64,000 bases of DNA. It comes from Theristus sp. LFF4_11. Lineage: Eukaryota; Nematoda; Chromadorea; Monhysterida; Xyalidae. The stretch covers positions 1 through 64,000 of the forward strand of contig JASANC010004012.1 in assembly GCA_030248135.1 (NCBI GenBank), in the 5' to 3' direction. Positions 41,953-53,894 of the stretch are shown here, piece by piece. The position numbers were made by a program, and so were the translations under genes. The notes beneath the pieces are model-generated. The model was not told the DNA's origin. It worked only from the letters and a program-made list of their open reading frames with translations, and made no database searches. Position 1 is the stretch's first letter. Each line of letters starts with the position of its first letter.

Positions 41953-44900
41953 TCACTCTTTGTTCACTTTCGGGCGCTCCACATTCACGAACGACACTTG
42001 CTGGTGTTTGGTGTAACTAAAACGAAGAAACATCTGCGAGTTTCCTCAATTTTCATGTTCAATCCATCAGGAGATAACCTTTCACACGAGTTCACGACTG
42101 AATGGAATTCAATTTTTTTCATAAATTTCAACGCTCAGACCACACGAGATTGATGCGACACTTTCCGCAGTGGGTTTTTAGGCGGCAATGAACAACAACA
42201 GAAAAATACAACCACCCACACGAGCATTTCCATTCCGGCTCGCCCTAAATCCATCCCAACCGAACACCAGTCCCCACCCACTCATCAACCTGCAATCAGC
42301 ATTTCCATTCCAAGCTCGCCCTAAATGCACCCCAACCGAACACTAGTCCCCGCCCCCTCAGCAACCTGTAATCAGCATTTCCCTTCCAAGCTCGCCCTAA
42401 ATGCACCCCAACCGAACACTGGTCCCCGCCCCCTCAGCAACCTGTAATCAGCATTTCCATTCCAAGCTCGCCCTAAATGCGCCCCAACCGAACTCCAGTC
42501 CCCGCCCCTCAGCAACCTGTAATCAGCATTTCCATTCCAAGCTCGCCCTAAACGCACCCCAACCGAATACCAGTCCCCGCCCCCTCAGCAACCTGTAATC
42601 AGCATTTCCATTCCAAGCTCGCCCTAAACGCACCCCAACCGAACACCAGTCCCCGCCCCCTACCCTACCTGTAATCAAAGAACAACTCATCGCCGGGCGC
42701 AATGTCCCGTAGCGCGTAGATGCCGATCCGTTGATCACCGTTGACTTTCATGACGCGCGCGAAACAGTTCGGATTCACCGAATGATTCGCAAAACGAATC
42801 TTGTTGCCCTTGCTCGTCGCGTCAACGCTGGTGTCTGGCGATGAACAAAAACAAAGGACAACTTTCAATCAGAAATCGAAAACAATCGAATTCGCATCGA
42901 ATGAAGTCACTTGAAACTTGTCTGCCTCCTGCACAGCACACAGCCGTGTGCCACTGTGGGGAAGTGGCGAGGGGTGAAGACTGAAGGTGAATCATGCCGC
43001 ATGTGGTGAACATTGTCGTAAAGCAAAAAAGGGAGCTCACTGCAAGGCGGCAGATACACCGCCTTCCACCATCACACCATCGCACGGCATATGATGCTGC
43101 ATCCAAACGCCGAGCCGACACCAATCAGCTGCTTACATTTCAAATGCAGCGCCAACCAGCTACAGGGGCAACCAAAAGTGTTGGAACGCTGCGCGCGTGT
43201 GTGCTGTGTATTGCATCAGCCGTACAAACGCTATAAAAGAATCCCATGCTATTTTTTTGTTTTTTAGACCACTGAGTGTATCTAGTACACTATTCGCAGT
43301 TTTTTTCTACGGAAGCATACATTTATTTGACAAATACCGAACATTACAACACGCCTCCATTGCATATGACTGGCAGTAAAACTGATTCAAAATCATTGGC
43401 AAGAAAACTGTTCTTCGAAGTATCAGCGTTTGTTTGTGTTTGAATTATCTAACAGACGTGTATTGCGTTCATATTTCGGGTTCCAGTCGGGTTGTATTGT
43501 TTATTCTGCTATATTTTCTTGCCAAATAATTTTGAAACATTTACTGCCAAATGGTGGTGTGTTGTAATGCTCGGTATTTGTCAAATAAATGTATGCTTCA
43601 GCGAAAAAACCCTGCGGATAGTGTGTTAGATACACTCAGTAATCACAAAAACAAAAAAATTAGCATGGGATTCTTATAATAGCCTTTGTAAGGCTGATGA
43701 TACACACGCGCAACATACGCGCACACATGCGCGCAGCGTTCCAACACTTTTGGCCGCTACTAGTGTAGTTTCATGAAAACACCACGTCTGCCACCATTGT
43801 GTGGTCGTTGTTACAGCAAGAAGCTGCCTTTATAGCTGCAATTGAAATGCAACCAAGTCTCTGGCTACATTGAAACCCCAACAAATGCCATTAGAAAAAC
43901 TCGCAGCAGTACGCATGATATTTTCTTATGGTCCCGAGAATCAATGCGCGCATAGATACAGTACGGCCGAATAAATGAGGCAGTCCATCAAGGCGTGATC
44001 AGTCGCAGACTAGGAGTTGTCTTTTTCAAAAATGCCAACATAGTTCCCAATCATGTGTGCAAGGGAGAAAGAATGCACAGAATAGCGCGGATAATCCATT
44101 AGTTTAAAAAACGAGTCAAATTTGGCACACAATGTGGTTTCTGAACGTCTTTTTTCTTTCATTCAAATTTCGCGCGCTCCTTGAACCCTGAAAAAAGCTG
44201 CCATGTTTAGTCGGCCATACCGTACGTTTAAACAGTACAGTTTTACGCATGACGCAGGAATTCAAAATCGGCAAAGTGCTCCGTGTCCCCTAAATAGGCC
44301 CGCGCCCGAGTCACTTGGTGCGATTATGAACTACGACTAAGGATTGGCACTAGTGTCCTTTCGACACGCACTCAATCTCAGAATTTAACTCGATAATCAT
44401 GCGGATGCGCGAGCGAGCGCAGCGAGCGGAGAGCGCATCACGCATAATATTACCCAACTGTGTGATTTTGCATCACTTTGTTCAACTTGTCCGGGCACTT
44501 CAGTGCAAAATAAAACTGAACTGAACTGCATACCGTGATTCAAATTGAACAGATAGCTGCACTTCTGCGCGTCATAGATCTTGCCCCGGCGCTCCGCCTC
44601 CGCCTGCGTGATCATGGCGCCGCAGTACTCGGACACGAACGACTGACGCGCGATCGCGTTCTTCGAGAAGCAGCCCCAACCGGCCACGTCCGACTTCGCC
44701 AGCAGCAGCTCCTGACACACACGAACAGCAAGAAAGCCGTTTGATTAGTGCTGCTGCAATCGGGGACAGCTTCTAACTTTACACAGTCCTACCAAACACA
44801 TCATCAGTTGCACCATGCTAGTGCTGCTGGAACTGGTGACGACAGCTAACAAACAAATCATCAACTGCACCACAGTTCTCTTTGTACTTTCGTCCCGGCC

Positions 44901-47900
44901 AACATCACACGCTGAAGATGGTAACTTCATCCTTGTGGGATGTGGTCATCTTGACACCAATCAACTAAGAAGCCAAGCTCGCTGATTGGTTGCTATCTAA
45001 AACGACCAATCAACGCACCTCGAATTTACATACAACTGCTGATCAACACGGTAAAAATCACTTGGCGATCAAGATCAATTGATCAACCACTCTATTTTTT
45101 TCCAAAATGTTAAATTAAAAAAAACAAAATAACAAGCGCATACCGCAGTTGCACCCGTGAGTATTTCATTATTGCAGCACCGGATCGTTTGTGTGGGGTC
45201 TGCAAATTATTTTTGAAATGCCGATTTTCATACACCTTGATTTGTACCAGGTGCTATCAGACGTTGTGCCGTAAGCGCACGAATTGGTGCGAGTCTCATC
45301 ACAAGAACGTAGAGGGGTACCACTGAGCAATCAGTGTGGCACACCAGCACACCGCATGGCCCCGCGCTGTACAGTCTCGTCCAAAGCCACCCCAAACAAT
45401 GTCTCAGTGCTGACCATCCGGATCAGGCGTGTGACACATCTTGCACATGTCTGGATCGCACTCGTACAACGCCTTCAAACACGGACACTGCATCGTTTTG
45501 CACTTGCCCGTGGCGCACTTGCAGCCGGGGAAACTGTTGCCGCCTGCAATGTGTCGCCACACATTATTTGTAGCGAACTGCGCTGCCTCTAGAAGAGCCG
45601 AGCGAAGACGAGTCTTGTGAAAGCTGGTTTAATTGCAACATATAGTCTTGTGAAAGCTGGTTTAATTGCAACATATGCAAAAGGAAAGTAAAGTAGTCAA
45701 ATGTGGACACACGGAGCACGGTATGAACCGTATTGGGCCGAATCCATGACGGGAGGCGGGGTGTGTGCTGCATTAAAACAGAGCAAAAAGTCGTACGCGA
45801 ACGCCATCGTCGGCCGACACAAAAAGCAAAAACTAACAGCTCGGAAAGACACAATTGCAGTATTTGGTGCAGTCGTTGGTGGACTTCGCACAGCAGCAGT
45901 TCGGATTGTTCTCGCAACGGCCGGCGTGGTCGCACGGGTGGTACGGTGCGCTGCTGTTCACCTTGCCGTCCGACTGCGCGTACTTGCGGCTGCGGTACTC
46001 GTGGTACAAGTCGCGGTGCTTGCGACTGGAAATGCATCGCCTTTCTACTCAGTCAGCGTCGTTCAGTTTCCAGCAAGCCTACGTCGAACTCTAAATTATA
46101 GGGAATCCGCTGATTGGTTGCGATTATTACGGCATGCATGCTTTCTGTGCAGGCAATACTGTAAGCGCGGAGTTTGGTTTGCATAGCACATACTGTAATC
46201 CCAACCAAGCAACTGATTCCCTATAAATTAGAGTTCGACTGTAAGTCTATCTAAAGGCCCCATTCATGCACTCACACACGCGGGCTGAAGTGCGGGCTGA
46301 CAGCATGCAGCTGTTTTTTTTACCTCATGAATGTAAAGTGGCGCTTGATGCTCCATGAATGGCGCTTAGCCGGCAATAGTACACGCACTCCGCCTACTCA
46401 GAATGAAACTGAAATTTGTGGCGCACCGCTGCGGTGAGGGCGGCGGCAAATTCGTGGGCGACGATTCGGCGTCAATTTTGTAGTGCAGCGCATCGGCACG
46501 CGCCATCTCGGCAACTTCGCGGCACGTTTTAGGGGGGTCCGTGTACAGGGCACCGGACAGCCAGCAGTAGTTCTCCTGAAGCAAGGAAATCTGCATGCAG
46601 TCGAACTCTAAATTATAGGGAATCAGCTTAGTCGTTGGCGATCACGTGATGCGTGCTTTCTGTGCAGGCATTGCTGTGGGGCGGAGTTTGGTATGCACAG
46701 AAGGCATACATCACGTGCATCACCGACCAATCAGCTGATTCCCTATCATTTAGAGTTCGACTGCATGTAAATGTGATGCGAATGAAATCTCACTAAAACA
46801 AATTTTGATTCTATCATTTCATATTTTCAGTTGTTTATCATCCGAGTTTTCTACTCTTCCTCTTTTGGTGGTCAACAAACAGCCAGCCACTTGGCCGGCT
46901 AGAATGGGTACTGCCGCGAGCAAGCGAGCAGCAGCCGCTTCTTGCTGCGTCGTCGTAATATTCGTGATCCAATCGTAAACCACACCCATATCCACCCCGA
47001 ATCCATCCACTCCACAGAAACAGCGCCCACCTTGAAATACGACCGCAACACCCTGAGCAGCGAAATGTCGGCCGGACTCCACACGCTGCCATTCAGCGTG
47101 ACCGTGCCGTTGGGCGACTCGACGCGCTTCAATGGCGACTGCGAGAGTGGCGGTCTCTTTGAGGGCGGTGGTAGGACGGCGCCGGTCGTGGGCGTCGTAC
47201 ACTTGAGCGGCGTCACCTCCACGGACACGTAGACGTCGTCGTCTGTCTCGATGGCGTCATCCGTCCATGTGGACGCACGTCTTGCCGGTGACGTATGCTG
47301 AAAAAATGAAGAAGCACGCCGGTGAATACAGTCGAACTCGAAATTATAGGCGATTGGTTGGTGGTCACGTGCATGCATGTCTTCTGTGCAGGCATTGCTG
47401 TGCAAACAAACATGTGTCTCAGCAGATTGTATTGTATGGATTTTGATCGTCGAAATCTGCCGTCGAACAAAAGTTTTTTCCATTTTTTTACTTTCATCGC
47501 TAAAGTCGGTTTTTGTATTTGCTGCATTTGCTTGGCTGTTTGTTGACAACACTTTGGGACAGTCTTAACTTCAGACATCTAAAAAATTCAGTTAAGATGT
47601 CAAAAGACACCTTCGACGTTTGGAAAAAAAAATCTCCAGGATACCACCAATTCGTAGCGACGTGCCTGTCTGCGCGGCGAAGTATGGAAACATAAACGGG
47701 CCTTAATTGATCATACTAAATTGGGATGTAGACAAATGCCTCCTCCATGCTCTGGGTCCGTTTATACCTGACGTATGCAGACGTACGTCGACGTACGGAA
47801 TGGTCGAGTAAACATGGTAGCTTTTTTCAAGGTGCAAGGAGCGCGCGAAATTTGAATGAAAGAAAAAAGACGTTCAGAAACCAGATTGTGTGCCAAATTT

Positions 47901-50900
47901 GACGCGTTTTTTAGACTAATGGAGTTTTCCTGCTATTCTGTTCATTCTTTCTCCCTTGCACACATGATTAGGAATTATATTGGCATTTTTAAAACAGACA
48001 GCTCCTACGTCAGGTAGGAACGGTAGTATGCACTAACACGAGACCTAAAAAGTGACGTGACGTGCCGTACGCGCAAACGTCAGGTATAAACGGGCATTTA
48101 GACTGCCACTGAACACAACACCAGCTAATGTTTCTGAACGAATACATAAACACTGAATAATGGTTTCAATGCATCATTTGCTGAGAGTAGTATCATGATG
48201 ATTTCAGTAGTTTTGTAGCAGCATTCCCGGATTTTGCGGGAATGCTGTAACACACCTATCAACGTGGCCAGGGAACTGAATTTCGACGTATTTTCTCGTC
48301 ATATGGTACAGAACCATCTTGTCTTGTGTGTGCCCACTGTTTCGCTGATGTTTCAGCCAAACATAACATCCGTCTGTGCTGGTCAACAGATCGAGCCCCG
48401 CCGAGGAGAGCATAATATGCACATAATGACAGGGGAAAACTGGATGCGCGCCCCACTCGACAGCGTTCTGCACGCTTTCCAAAAACCATACCTGTGCCAC
48501 TTTTCGTCGCGGTGAGCTGCGCAGCGCGGGACTCTCAAACGCAGCAGCGGAGGCTCCTCGACTACCCGGTTGCGTTTTCGTTGGCGTATCTTTGGTCACA
48601 TTTGAATTTGCCGCCAACTGAAAACAGTCGGCACTGCACGGATTGGCCGGATTTGCCTTCGGCACGCTCACGTGCTCGTGCAGTTTGCCATTGAAACGCG
48701 TGCGATAGCGATCGGAGTTGCCTGAGAATAACGAGTCGTTTACAATGATTTCCCAGTCTGTCACAATAACATAACCAACTAACTGATTGGTTGGTGATCC
48801 GTGATGCATGCATTCTGTCGCAAACCAAACTCCACCTTTCCACAGCAATGCCTGCACAGAATGCATGCATCACGTGATCATCAACCAATCAGCTAGTTGG
48901 ATATGTTATAAAGTTAGACTGTGGAAGAAAATCTGACTCTCGAAAACTGTTGCCGATGAAACGACTGACATGTGTTCTTACGTATTATCCAATTTTTCAA
49001 TTCCGAGACTCAATGCGCGCACGGTGAGGTGAACAGTTTCAAGCATGACGCGGGAAAATTGGCAAAGGTAGAGTCCCCTAAATAGCGCCGAGCCACTTGA
49101 GCGATTTTCACTTGCCACATTAACAATGAAACTGGTTTCCTTTCCACGCCAGCACATCCACTGAGTCGCAGAATCTGAGAAATGGATAATACTGAAACAC
49201 TAGCACGCCGAGCAGCTGCTATGCAGTAAATTGCTCACTGTTTCTCGTGTCAATGCGCACGTGTGCAGACAAGTGCACAAGGTGGTATGGTGACGGCAAG
49301 CTGAGCGCGGGCACAACCATTGGTGGCGTGCACAGTCGCTGTGAAAACGCAGCCACAAACGTACCGTGCGTCGCACAGTCGTATCGATAGCAGCGTCTGC
49401 AGAACAACTGCGCGTAGCTGTGCATCGTGCGCGTCGGATCCGTGACACTCGCCTCGGCGCCGTCAATGTTCGGCACGCGGTTGACGTTGTGCGCCGCTTT
49501 CGCCGCCTGACTCCCGTAGCGGAACACCAGGTCGACCCAGCTGCGCACAAAATGACAACGTTCTTTGCAACTAATCCTGATTGGTGGTGGCATAACATAA
49601 TTCGACAGACTTCTGAATATTTTTTTAACCGCGCTACGCAACTATTGATAATCAGTTGTGGGATCGCAGCTGAAAGAAGTCGGACTGCTACTTGTTGTTG
49701 TTGTGCGGTTGTCGAATGTAACTCATACTAGCTTGGCGTTGGGCCGAGATCGCCTCAAATGGCTGCTTTTCCTTGCGAGCTTCGCGACAAATGGTACGCG
49801 TTTAGGCGCCGCTGTGAGGCGGATGCCAGGGACTGCGCCTGCCGGGATACCAAAAGGCTCAGGTTGCGACGGAGGCACGCACCAGCACCACTTTTCGAGA
49901 GGCGGGAAATTATGAAATCAGTGATTAGGTGAGATAAAAAAGACAAAACAAAACGCAAACCCAAATACCGTTCATCCCGAATTCTGCGCGCGGAATATTT
50001 GTTCGGAAAAAGACTCGCGACCACTTTGCAGAGGCTCTCAGGAGGTGAGTCACCCACTGTTTTGCCTGATGACAAAAAACACCGAAAAGTTATGTTTGTT
50101 TTCTGAAGAGCCTCATCTGAAGGAAGTCTAATCTGACAGTTTAGTCGTGTGTGAACCTACAAAACCAGTCCATCCCAAAACAGCGGCAAAGTTCAGTTTT
50201 TGGCCTTTCAGAAACTGGACATTATGCGCTCGTGCATAACTGCAGTCACTGTTTCGCACTGATTGCCTGCTGTGTTTGAATTGGACTCACCGAGTGGTGT
50301 CGAACCAACTGCGATGCGCAGCCAATCAGCACGCGAGATTCTCCATCAAATCCAAAAAGCGCACAAGTTTTGCACATTTTCGCGGTGAATCAAAAATGCT
50401 ATTCAAAAAAAACTGTCCGTAACAAAGCATCACGGACGGCAGTGATCGAGCATCACATTAGCGATCAGCTCGTGCAGCATCTCATCATTGATGAACGAGT
50501 CATAGCCCAGCTCTACGCCGTGTATCCCCTCGTCGTAGGTCTCCTTCAACGCCTCGCCGAACTGCTCGCCAACGTCCGTGTCCATGTACGGAATGTGCGA
50601 GAGCACCAGCGAGTCGTTCTCCTGCGACACTGCACAATTCCGGCCAAAGAATGCAAGAACAGTAAAGGCCCGTTCATACTGACGTACGTCGATCGTACGT
50701 CAAACGCACGTCTCCATGAACGGTAGCATGCAATGAACACAAGACCAGACGTGACGTGCCGTATACGCAAATGTCAACGGACCTCAAGTGCTGGACTGAC
50801 TGACGTTTCACGTAACGTCGGAAATCACGATGACTTTATTCGACCGCCAGAGTTCGGGACACACCTGTGTGCCCGCGTTCAGCAACTTGCTGAATTCGTG

Positions 50901-52036
50901 TGACCGGTGTGATATCGACGGACTTTTGGCGGCCAAATGAAGCAAAAAGCGCAGCGCAACAAGCTCAACGCACAAAGACATTCGTGAACGTCGGCAGCCA
51001 GTAGGCGACGCCCGGCAGCGGCTCAGCGTCAGGCAGCACGACGCACGGCAGCGTCTGTGTCGCCGTGTGGCCGAGGTGCGCGTCGAATATGATGCGCGCC
51101 TGCGATCGCAGCAAACGCTGTACAGTTCGGCGCACTGTGTCCTTGCCGGAGCATCGTAAAAACCGGTTTTATTTCCCAATTTTCCCCAGCACCCACCCAC
51201 TTTCCAGAACCCGGCCCTCCCATCGTCGGACGGAACCAATCAGTCTCTCCAGTCTCCAGATTGATCAACATCAAAGACAAAAACAAGAAAATGCGCACCG
51301 GTTTGTTTGCGTTTTCATATTTCGGTTGAGCAATCCTGAGCAGTGCGCTTGGCACGAGAGCATTACGGGTGGCTGCACGGTACTCATCGATGCATTGTGT
51401 GAAAAGCTTCTGAAACAATGATGAAAGTGACGTGATCGAGATGAAATCAACCACCGAAAATCCCGAGAACACACACAAGCACAACTGGCTGATTGGCAAT
51501 ATTGTTGTCGAACTATTACAAATTCTGATTGGCAGCTCAGGCTCACACTCACTGACAGTGACTTGTTCCCCACATGTTCAATTTATTCAATCACAATTGA
51601 ACCACAATCACTCACATCACAGTTGGAATGAAGAAGTACAAAGAATACAAAAACAATGCGCCCACTAACGACTAACGTTTCTCTGTTTCGCAATGTTCGC
51701 CTCGTATCGGTGCATCACTTGTTCGTAGGCGTCAATGACGACCGCCTCGAGATCTTTGTCAATCGACGAGTCCAAGTTGACGTCTGGCGACGACGACGAC
51801 GACTGGACGCGTTTGGAGCGTTTGTTGGTGACCACCAGGTCGCCGCCATTATCATCAGAACGAGCGTCTATATTTCTGCTCTTCGACTTCTTCGTTGTAT
51901 TCGTTGCGTTTGCGTTCCTGAGCGCTTTCCGCCGGCGTGCCACCGCTCGCTCGTAGCGCGCACGTCGCTTTCGACTGGCGCCGCTCGCCTGCTGTCGAGT
52001 TTTGTCGCCGCTGGCTGACGACGACGCCGAGTACAT
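41953..52036 (-). CDS. E(z)/EZH: Enhancer of zeste / EZH histone H3K27 methyltransferase
   Basis: Fifteen exons: 52036-51677, 51409-51299, 51141-50970, 50629-50438, 50056-49969, 49540-49365, 48721-48492, 47297-47031, 46575-46427, 46025-45838, 45543-45415, 45199-45144, 44711-44534, 42834-42669, 42016-41953. Phases all join: 2526 nt, 841 aa (vertebrate EZH2 about 750); the extra length is a basic, Ser-rich N-terminus. Landmarks in family order: [18 protein letters not shown] and [14 protein letters not shown] (about 220-275), [10 protein letters not shown] (about 350), a SANT-like [17 protein letters not shown] (about 515), CXC cysteines [18 protein letters not shown] and [20 protein letters not shown] (about 630-685), then the SET domain: [55 protein letters not shown]. 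Role: catalytic subunit of PRC2, H3K27 methylation. ATG 52036 has an acceptor-like CTTTGTAG 24 bp upstream, so a 5' UTR exon is possible. The weakest donors are after 45415 and 50438; the 51299 and 51141 boundaries are also less certain. Confidence 0.93.
42225..42668. repeat. ~76-bp minisatellite in last E(z) intron, carrying splice-site copies
   Basis: About six units at 75-77-bp spacing (CAACCTGTAATCAGCATTTCC...CCAAGCTCGCCCTAAA...CCCCAACCGAACAC...CCCGCCCCCTC). The array abuts the donor of exon 42834-42669. On the minus strand each unit reads TGATTACAG|GTTGCTGAGGG, close to the real junction TTGATTACAG|GTAGGGTAGG, so the exon edge seems to have been amplified with the intron. Confidence 0.85.
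43161..43757. mobile_element. fold-back element with >200-bp inverted ends
   Basis: The left arm GGGGCAACCAAAAGTGTTGG...GAATCCCATGCTA...CATTTATTTGACAAATACCG is mirrored by the right arm CGGTATTTGTCAAATAAATG...TAGCATGGGATTCTTATA...CCAACACTTTTGGCC. The spacer is about 180 bp (43385-43550). No ORF. Located in the E(z) intron 44534-42834. Confidence 0.8.
43975..44225. mobile_element. interspersed element E (uninterrupted copy)
   Basis: CATCAAGGCGTGATCAGTCG, GTCTTTTTCAAAAATGCC, TGGTTTCTGAACGTCTTTTT and TTCAAATTTCGCGCGCTCC match 33470-34022 without the nested MITE, and a reverse copy at about 47811-48010. Confidence 0.75.
44230..44400. repeat. MITE, GACTCAATGCGTG family (diverged)
   Basis: AGTTTTACGCATGACGCAGG, AATTCAAAATCGGCAAAGTG, CCCCTAAATAGGCC and GAGTCACTTGGTGCGATT match the interior of the 49.0-kb copy; the ends are weak. 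Followed by GAGCGAGCGCAGCGAGCGGA simple repeat at 44408-44435. Confidence 0.5.
45610..45676. repeat. 33-bp direct tandem repeat, two copies
   Basis: TCTTGTGAAAGCTGGTTTAA followed by TTGCAACATATAG occurs twice in succession in the E(z) intron 45838-45543. Confidence 0.8.
46082..46242. mobile_element. MITE, GTCGAACTCTAAATTATAGG family
   Basis: 161 bp; GTCGAACTCTAAATTATAGG faces CCTATAAATTAGAGTTCGAC. The interior has GCATGCATGCTTTCTGTGCA. It lies in the E(z) intron 46427-46025. Confidence 0.8.
46598..46763. mobile_element. MITE, same family, ~22 nt from an E(z) splice acceptor
   Basis: 166 bp; CAGTCGAACTCTAAATTATA faces TCATTTAGAGTTCGACTG, with GCATG at both flanks. On the minus strand it ends just before ATTTCCTTGCTTCAG, the acceptor of exon 46575-46427, so branch-point sequence must lie within or at the edge of the element. 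Confidence 0.8.
47329..47410. repeat. half MITE, GTCGAACTCGAAATTATAGG
   Basis: Left half only (ACAGTCGAACTCGAAATTAT through CTGTGCAGGCATTGCTGTG), lying about 32 bp upstream of the exon 47297-47031 on the minus strand. Confidence 0.6.
47757..48093. mobile_element. TACCTGACGT inverted-repeat element containing element E
   Basis: CCGTTTATACCTGACGTATG at the left faces AACGTCAGGTATAAACGGGC at the right. Subterminal GTACGTCGACGTACGG and GTGACGTGACGTGCCGTACG follow. The interior (about 47811-48010) is a reverse copy of element E (GGAGCGCGCGAAATTTGAAT...AAAAGACGTTCAGAAACC). Shorter relatives are at 50.66 and 7.3 kb. Confidence 0.7.
48389..48487 (+). repeat. SINE fragment (B-box and body)
   Basis: CAGATCGAGCCCCGCCGAGG, CATAATGACAGGGGAAAACTGG, CCACTCGACAGCGTTCTGC match the 5.16-kb SINE body; the A-box region is missing. 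It abuts the donor of exon 48721-48492. Confidence 0.65.
48754..48921. mobile_element. MITE (CAGTCTG...TTAGACTG), CCAATCAGCTAGTTGG type
   Basis: 168 bp palindromic element: CATAACCAACTAACTGATTGG faces CCAATCAGCTAGTTGGATATG, with GATGCATGCATTCTGT and ACAGAATGCATGCATC in the centre. Confidence 0.75.
49000..49180. repeat. MITE, GACTCAATGCGCG family
   Basis: TTCCGAGACTCAATGCGCGC at the left, CCACTGAGTCGCAGAATCTG at the right. It lies in the E(z) intron 49365-48721. Confidence 0.6.
50660..50785. repeat. short TACGTGACGT palindromic element
   Basis: GGCCCGTTCATACTGACGTA, CGTCGATCGTACGTCAAACG, CCAGACGTGACGTGCCGTAT: reduced relative of 47757-48093, in the E(z) intron 50970-50629, beginning about 30 bp from the 50629 acceptor. 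Confidence 0.55.
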
Positions 52037-53894
52037 GCTGGCTGCTGCAGCTGGCCTCACTACAAAGCAAGCAGCCGTCAATTGAAATCATAGTTGTTCC
52101 AGAGCCGAGGGGTTGGGGGGAGGCCGATATAGATAGCTGGAGCAAATTTTCCAGATAGATAGATAGCTGAAAATTTTTGGGGGGGGGGCGCGGGGGGGCA
52201 TGTGACTTTTGTGATCATAAAGTTCCGTATACCTACGCCTACAGACAGGTTTATTGCCGGAGCAAGGCAATCGAGCTGCAAAGCAATCAACACTTTATTG
52301 CATAAAATTTTGTGTGCACTACAGACTCAGTGAAAAATTTTTCAAAAAAAAAAAAAAAAAAAAAGGATTGGGGATTAATAAAAAAACAATATATGAAAGA
52401 TAAATGGATGATAGAAGGGAAGAAATCGAGAGTGGGGGGGTGTCAGTCATGGTGGGGGGGGAAAGAACAGTGACACCCCCCCCCCAGGCGTGGGCCATAG
52501 TCTAGCAAATTTCGAGGGGGGGGGGGGTGTGGATGGTCCAGTGTCAGGTTTTGGGGGGTGGGTGTCGCGTGACCCCGCCCCACGCGGAGGTCTCGGGTGC
52601 TCTGGGGGGTGTACCCCCCCCCCACCCCCCCTCGTCTTCGGTACTGCTCGTAAAACCTTTAGCAGTCGATTTTGGACAGTTTTACCGACTGATTTTAGGC
52701 TACGACAACATCTGCGATGAAGTTTTTGAGCGTCCCAAAGCTTGGCCTACCATTTCCGATGCAGATAAGGTGACGATTCGCCTCGCAGAGCGTCCGATTG
52801 TGCTCGCTGCTCCGTTTGCAAGCGCTACGTTGTCTGGTTGCTTGCTGCTTAGGGTTGTTAAACAAAAATGAATTTTTTTTTAAAAAAAAAGTGATTAAAA
52901 AAAACAAAAATGCCGATTTAAAAAAAAAAAAAATTCGAAAAATTTTCCTCTAATATGCTCTGAAAACCTCAATTTTGGCACAATTTTTCGAAAGTTCAAC
53001 AAAAATTTTCTTTGATTATACCTCGTAAAACCTTTAGCAGTCGATTTTGGGCCGTTTTACCGACTGATTTTAGGCTTCGACAACATCTGCGATGAAGTTT
53101 TTGAGCGTCCCAAAGCTTAGCCTACCATTTCCGATGCAGATAAGGTGACGATTCGCCTCGCAGAGCGTCCGATTGTGCTCGCTGCTCCGTTTGCAAGCGC
53201 TACGTTGTCTGGTTGCTGCTTCGTGTCGTGTCGTCGCGACACCATCAGAAGAATTGATCGAATTTCAAGGCGGTATGTTTGTCTTCACTTTAGCATTAGC
53301 TTAGCTGGGGACAATTAGTGACGTTTTGGAGGTCAAAACACAAGAAGAGACATGGTGACGGTTTGGAAAAGGGGTAATTGAGGTCACCAAAACAAAATCT
53401 GCAAAGTTCCGCCATACGGGAGTCATTCGGGAGGCGCTTGCATATCATATGTGGTTCTTCGGACTCCCTGATTGATTTAGCACAACTTTGATTTTTGAAA
53501 TTTTTTTTTTTAAAAAAATTTAAAAAAAAAACAAAAATGACGATTTTTGTTTTTTTTAACAACCCTATTGCTGCTTCGTGTCGTGTCGTCGCGACACCAT
53601 CAGAAGAATTGATCGAATTTCAAGGCGGTATGTTTGTCTTCACTTTAGCATTAGTTTAGCTGGGGACAATTAGTGACGTTTTGGAGGTCAAAACACAAGA
53701 AGAGGCATGGTGACGGTTTGGAAAAGGGGTAATTGAGGTCACCAAAACAAAATCTGCAAAGTTCCGCCATACGGGAGTCATTCGGGAGGCGCTTGCATAT
53801 CATATGTGGTTCTTCGGACCAGTAGCGAAAGCGGGACCTCGGGTGAGGGGGGGGGGGGTGTTTGCCTAATTTTAGAGGGGGGGGTCAGGTGCCT

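Noticed and set aside
44408..44435. GAGCGAGCGCAGCGAGC as a GAGA/Polycomb-type regulatory site
   Set aside because: Too short and simple, intronic, next to a decayed MITE; indistinguishable from a microsatellite.
49750..49915. Extra E(z) exon (minus, [18 protein letters not shown])
   Set aside because: Exons 50056-49969 and 49540-49365 join in phase and continue the EZH alignment without it; no family residues match.
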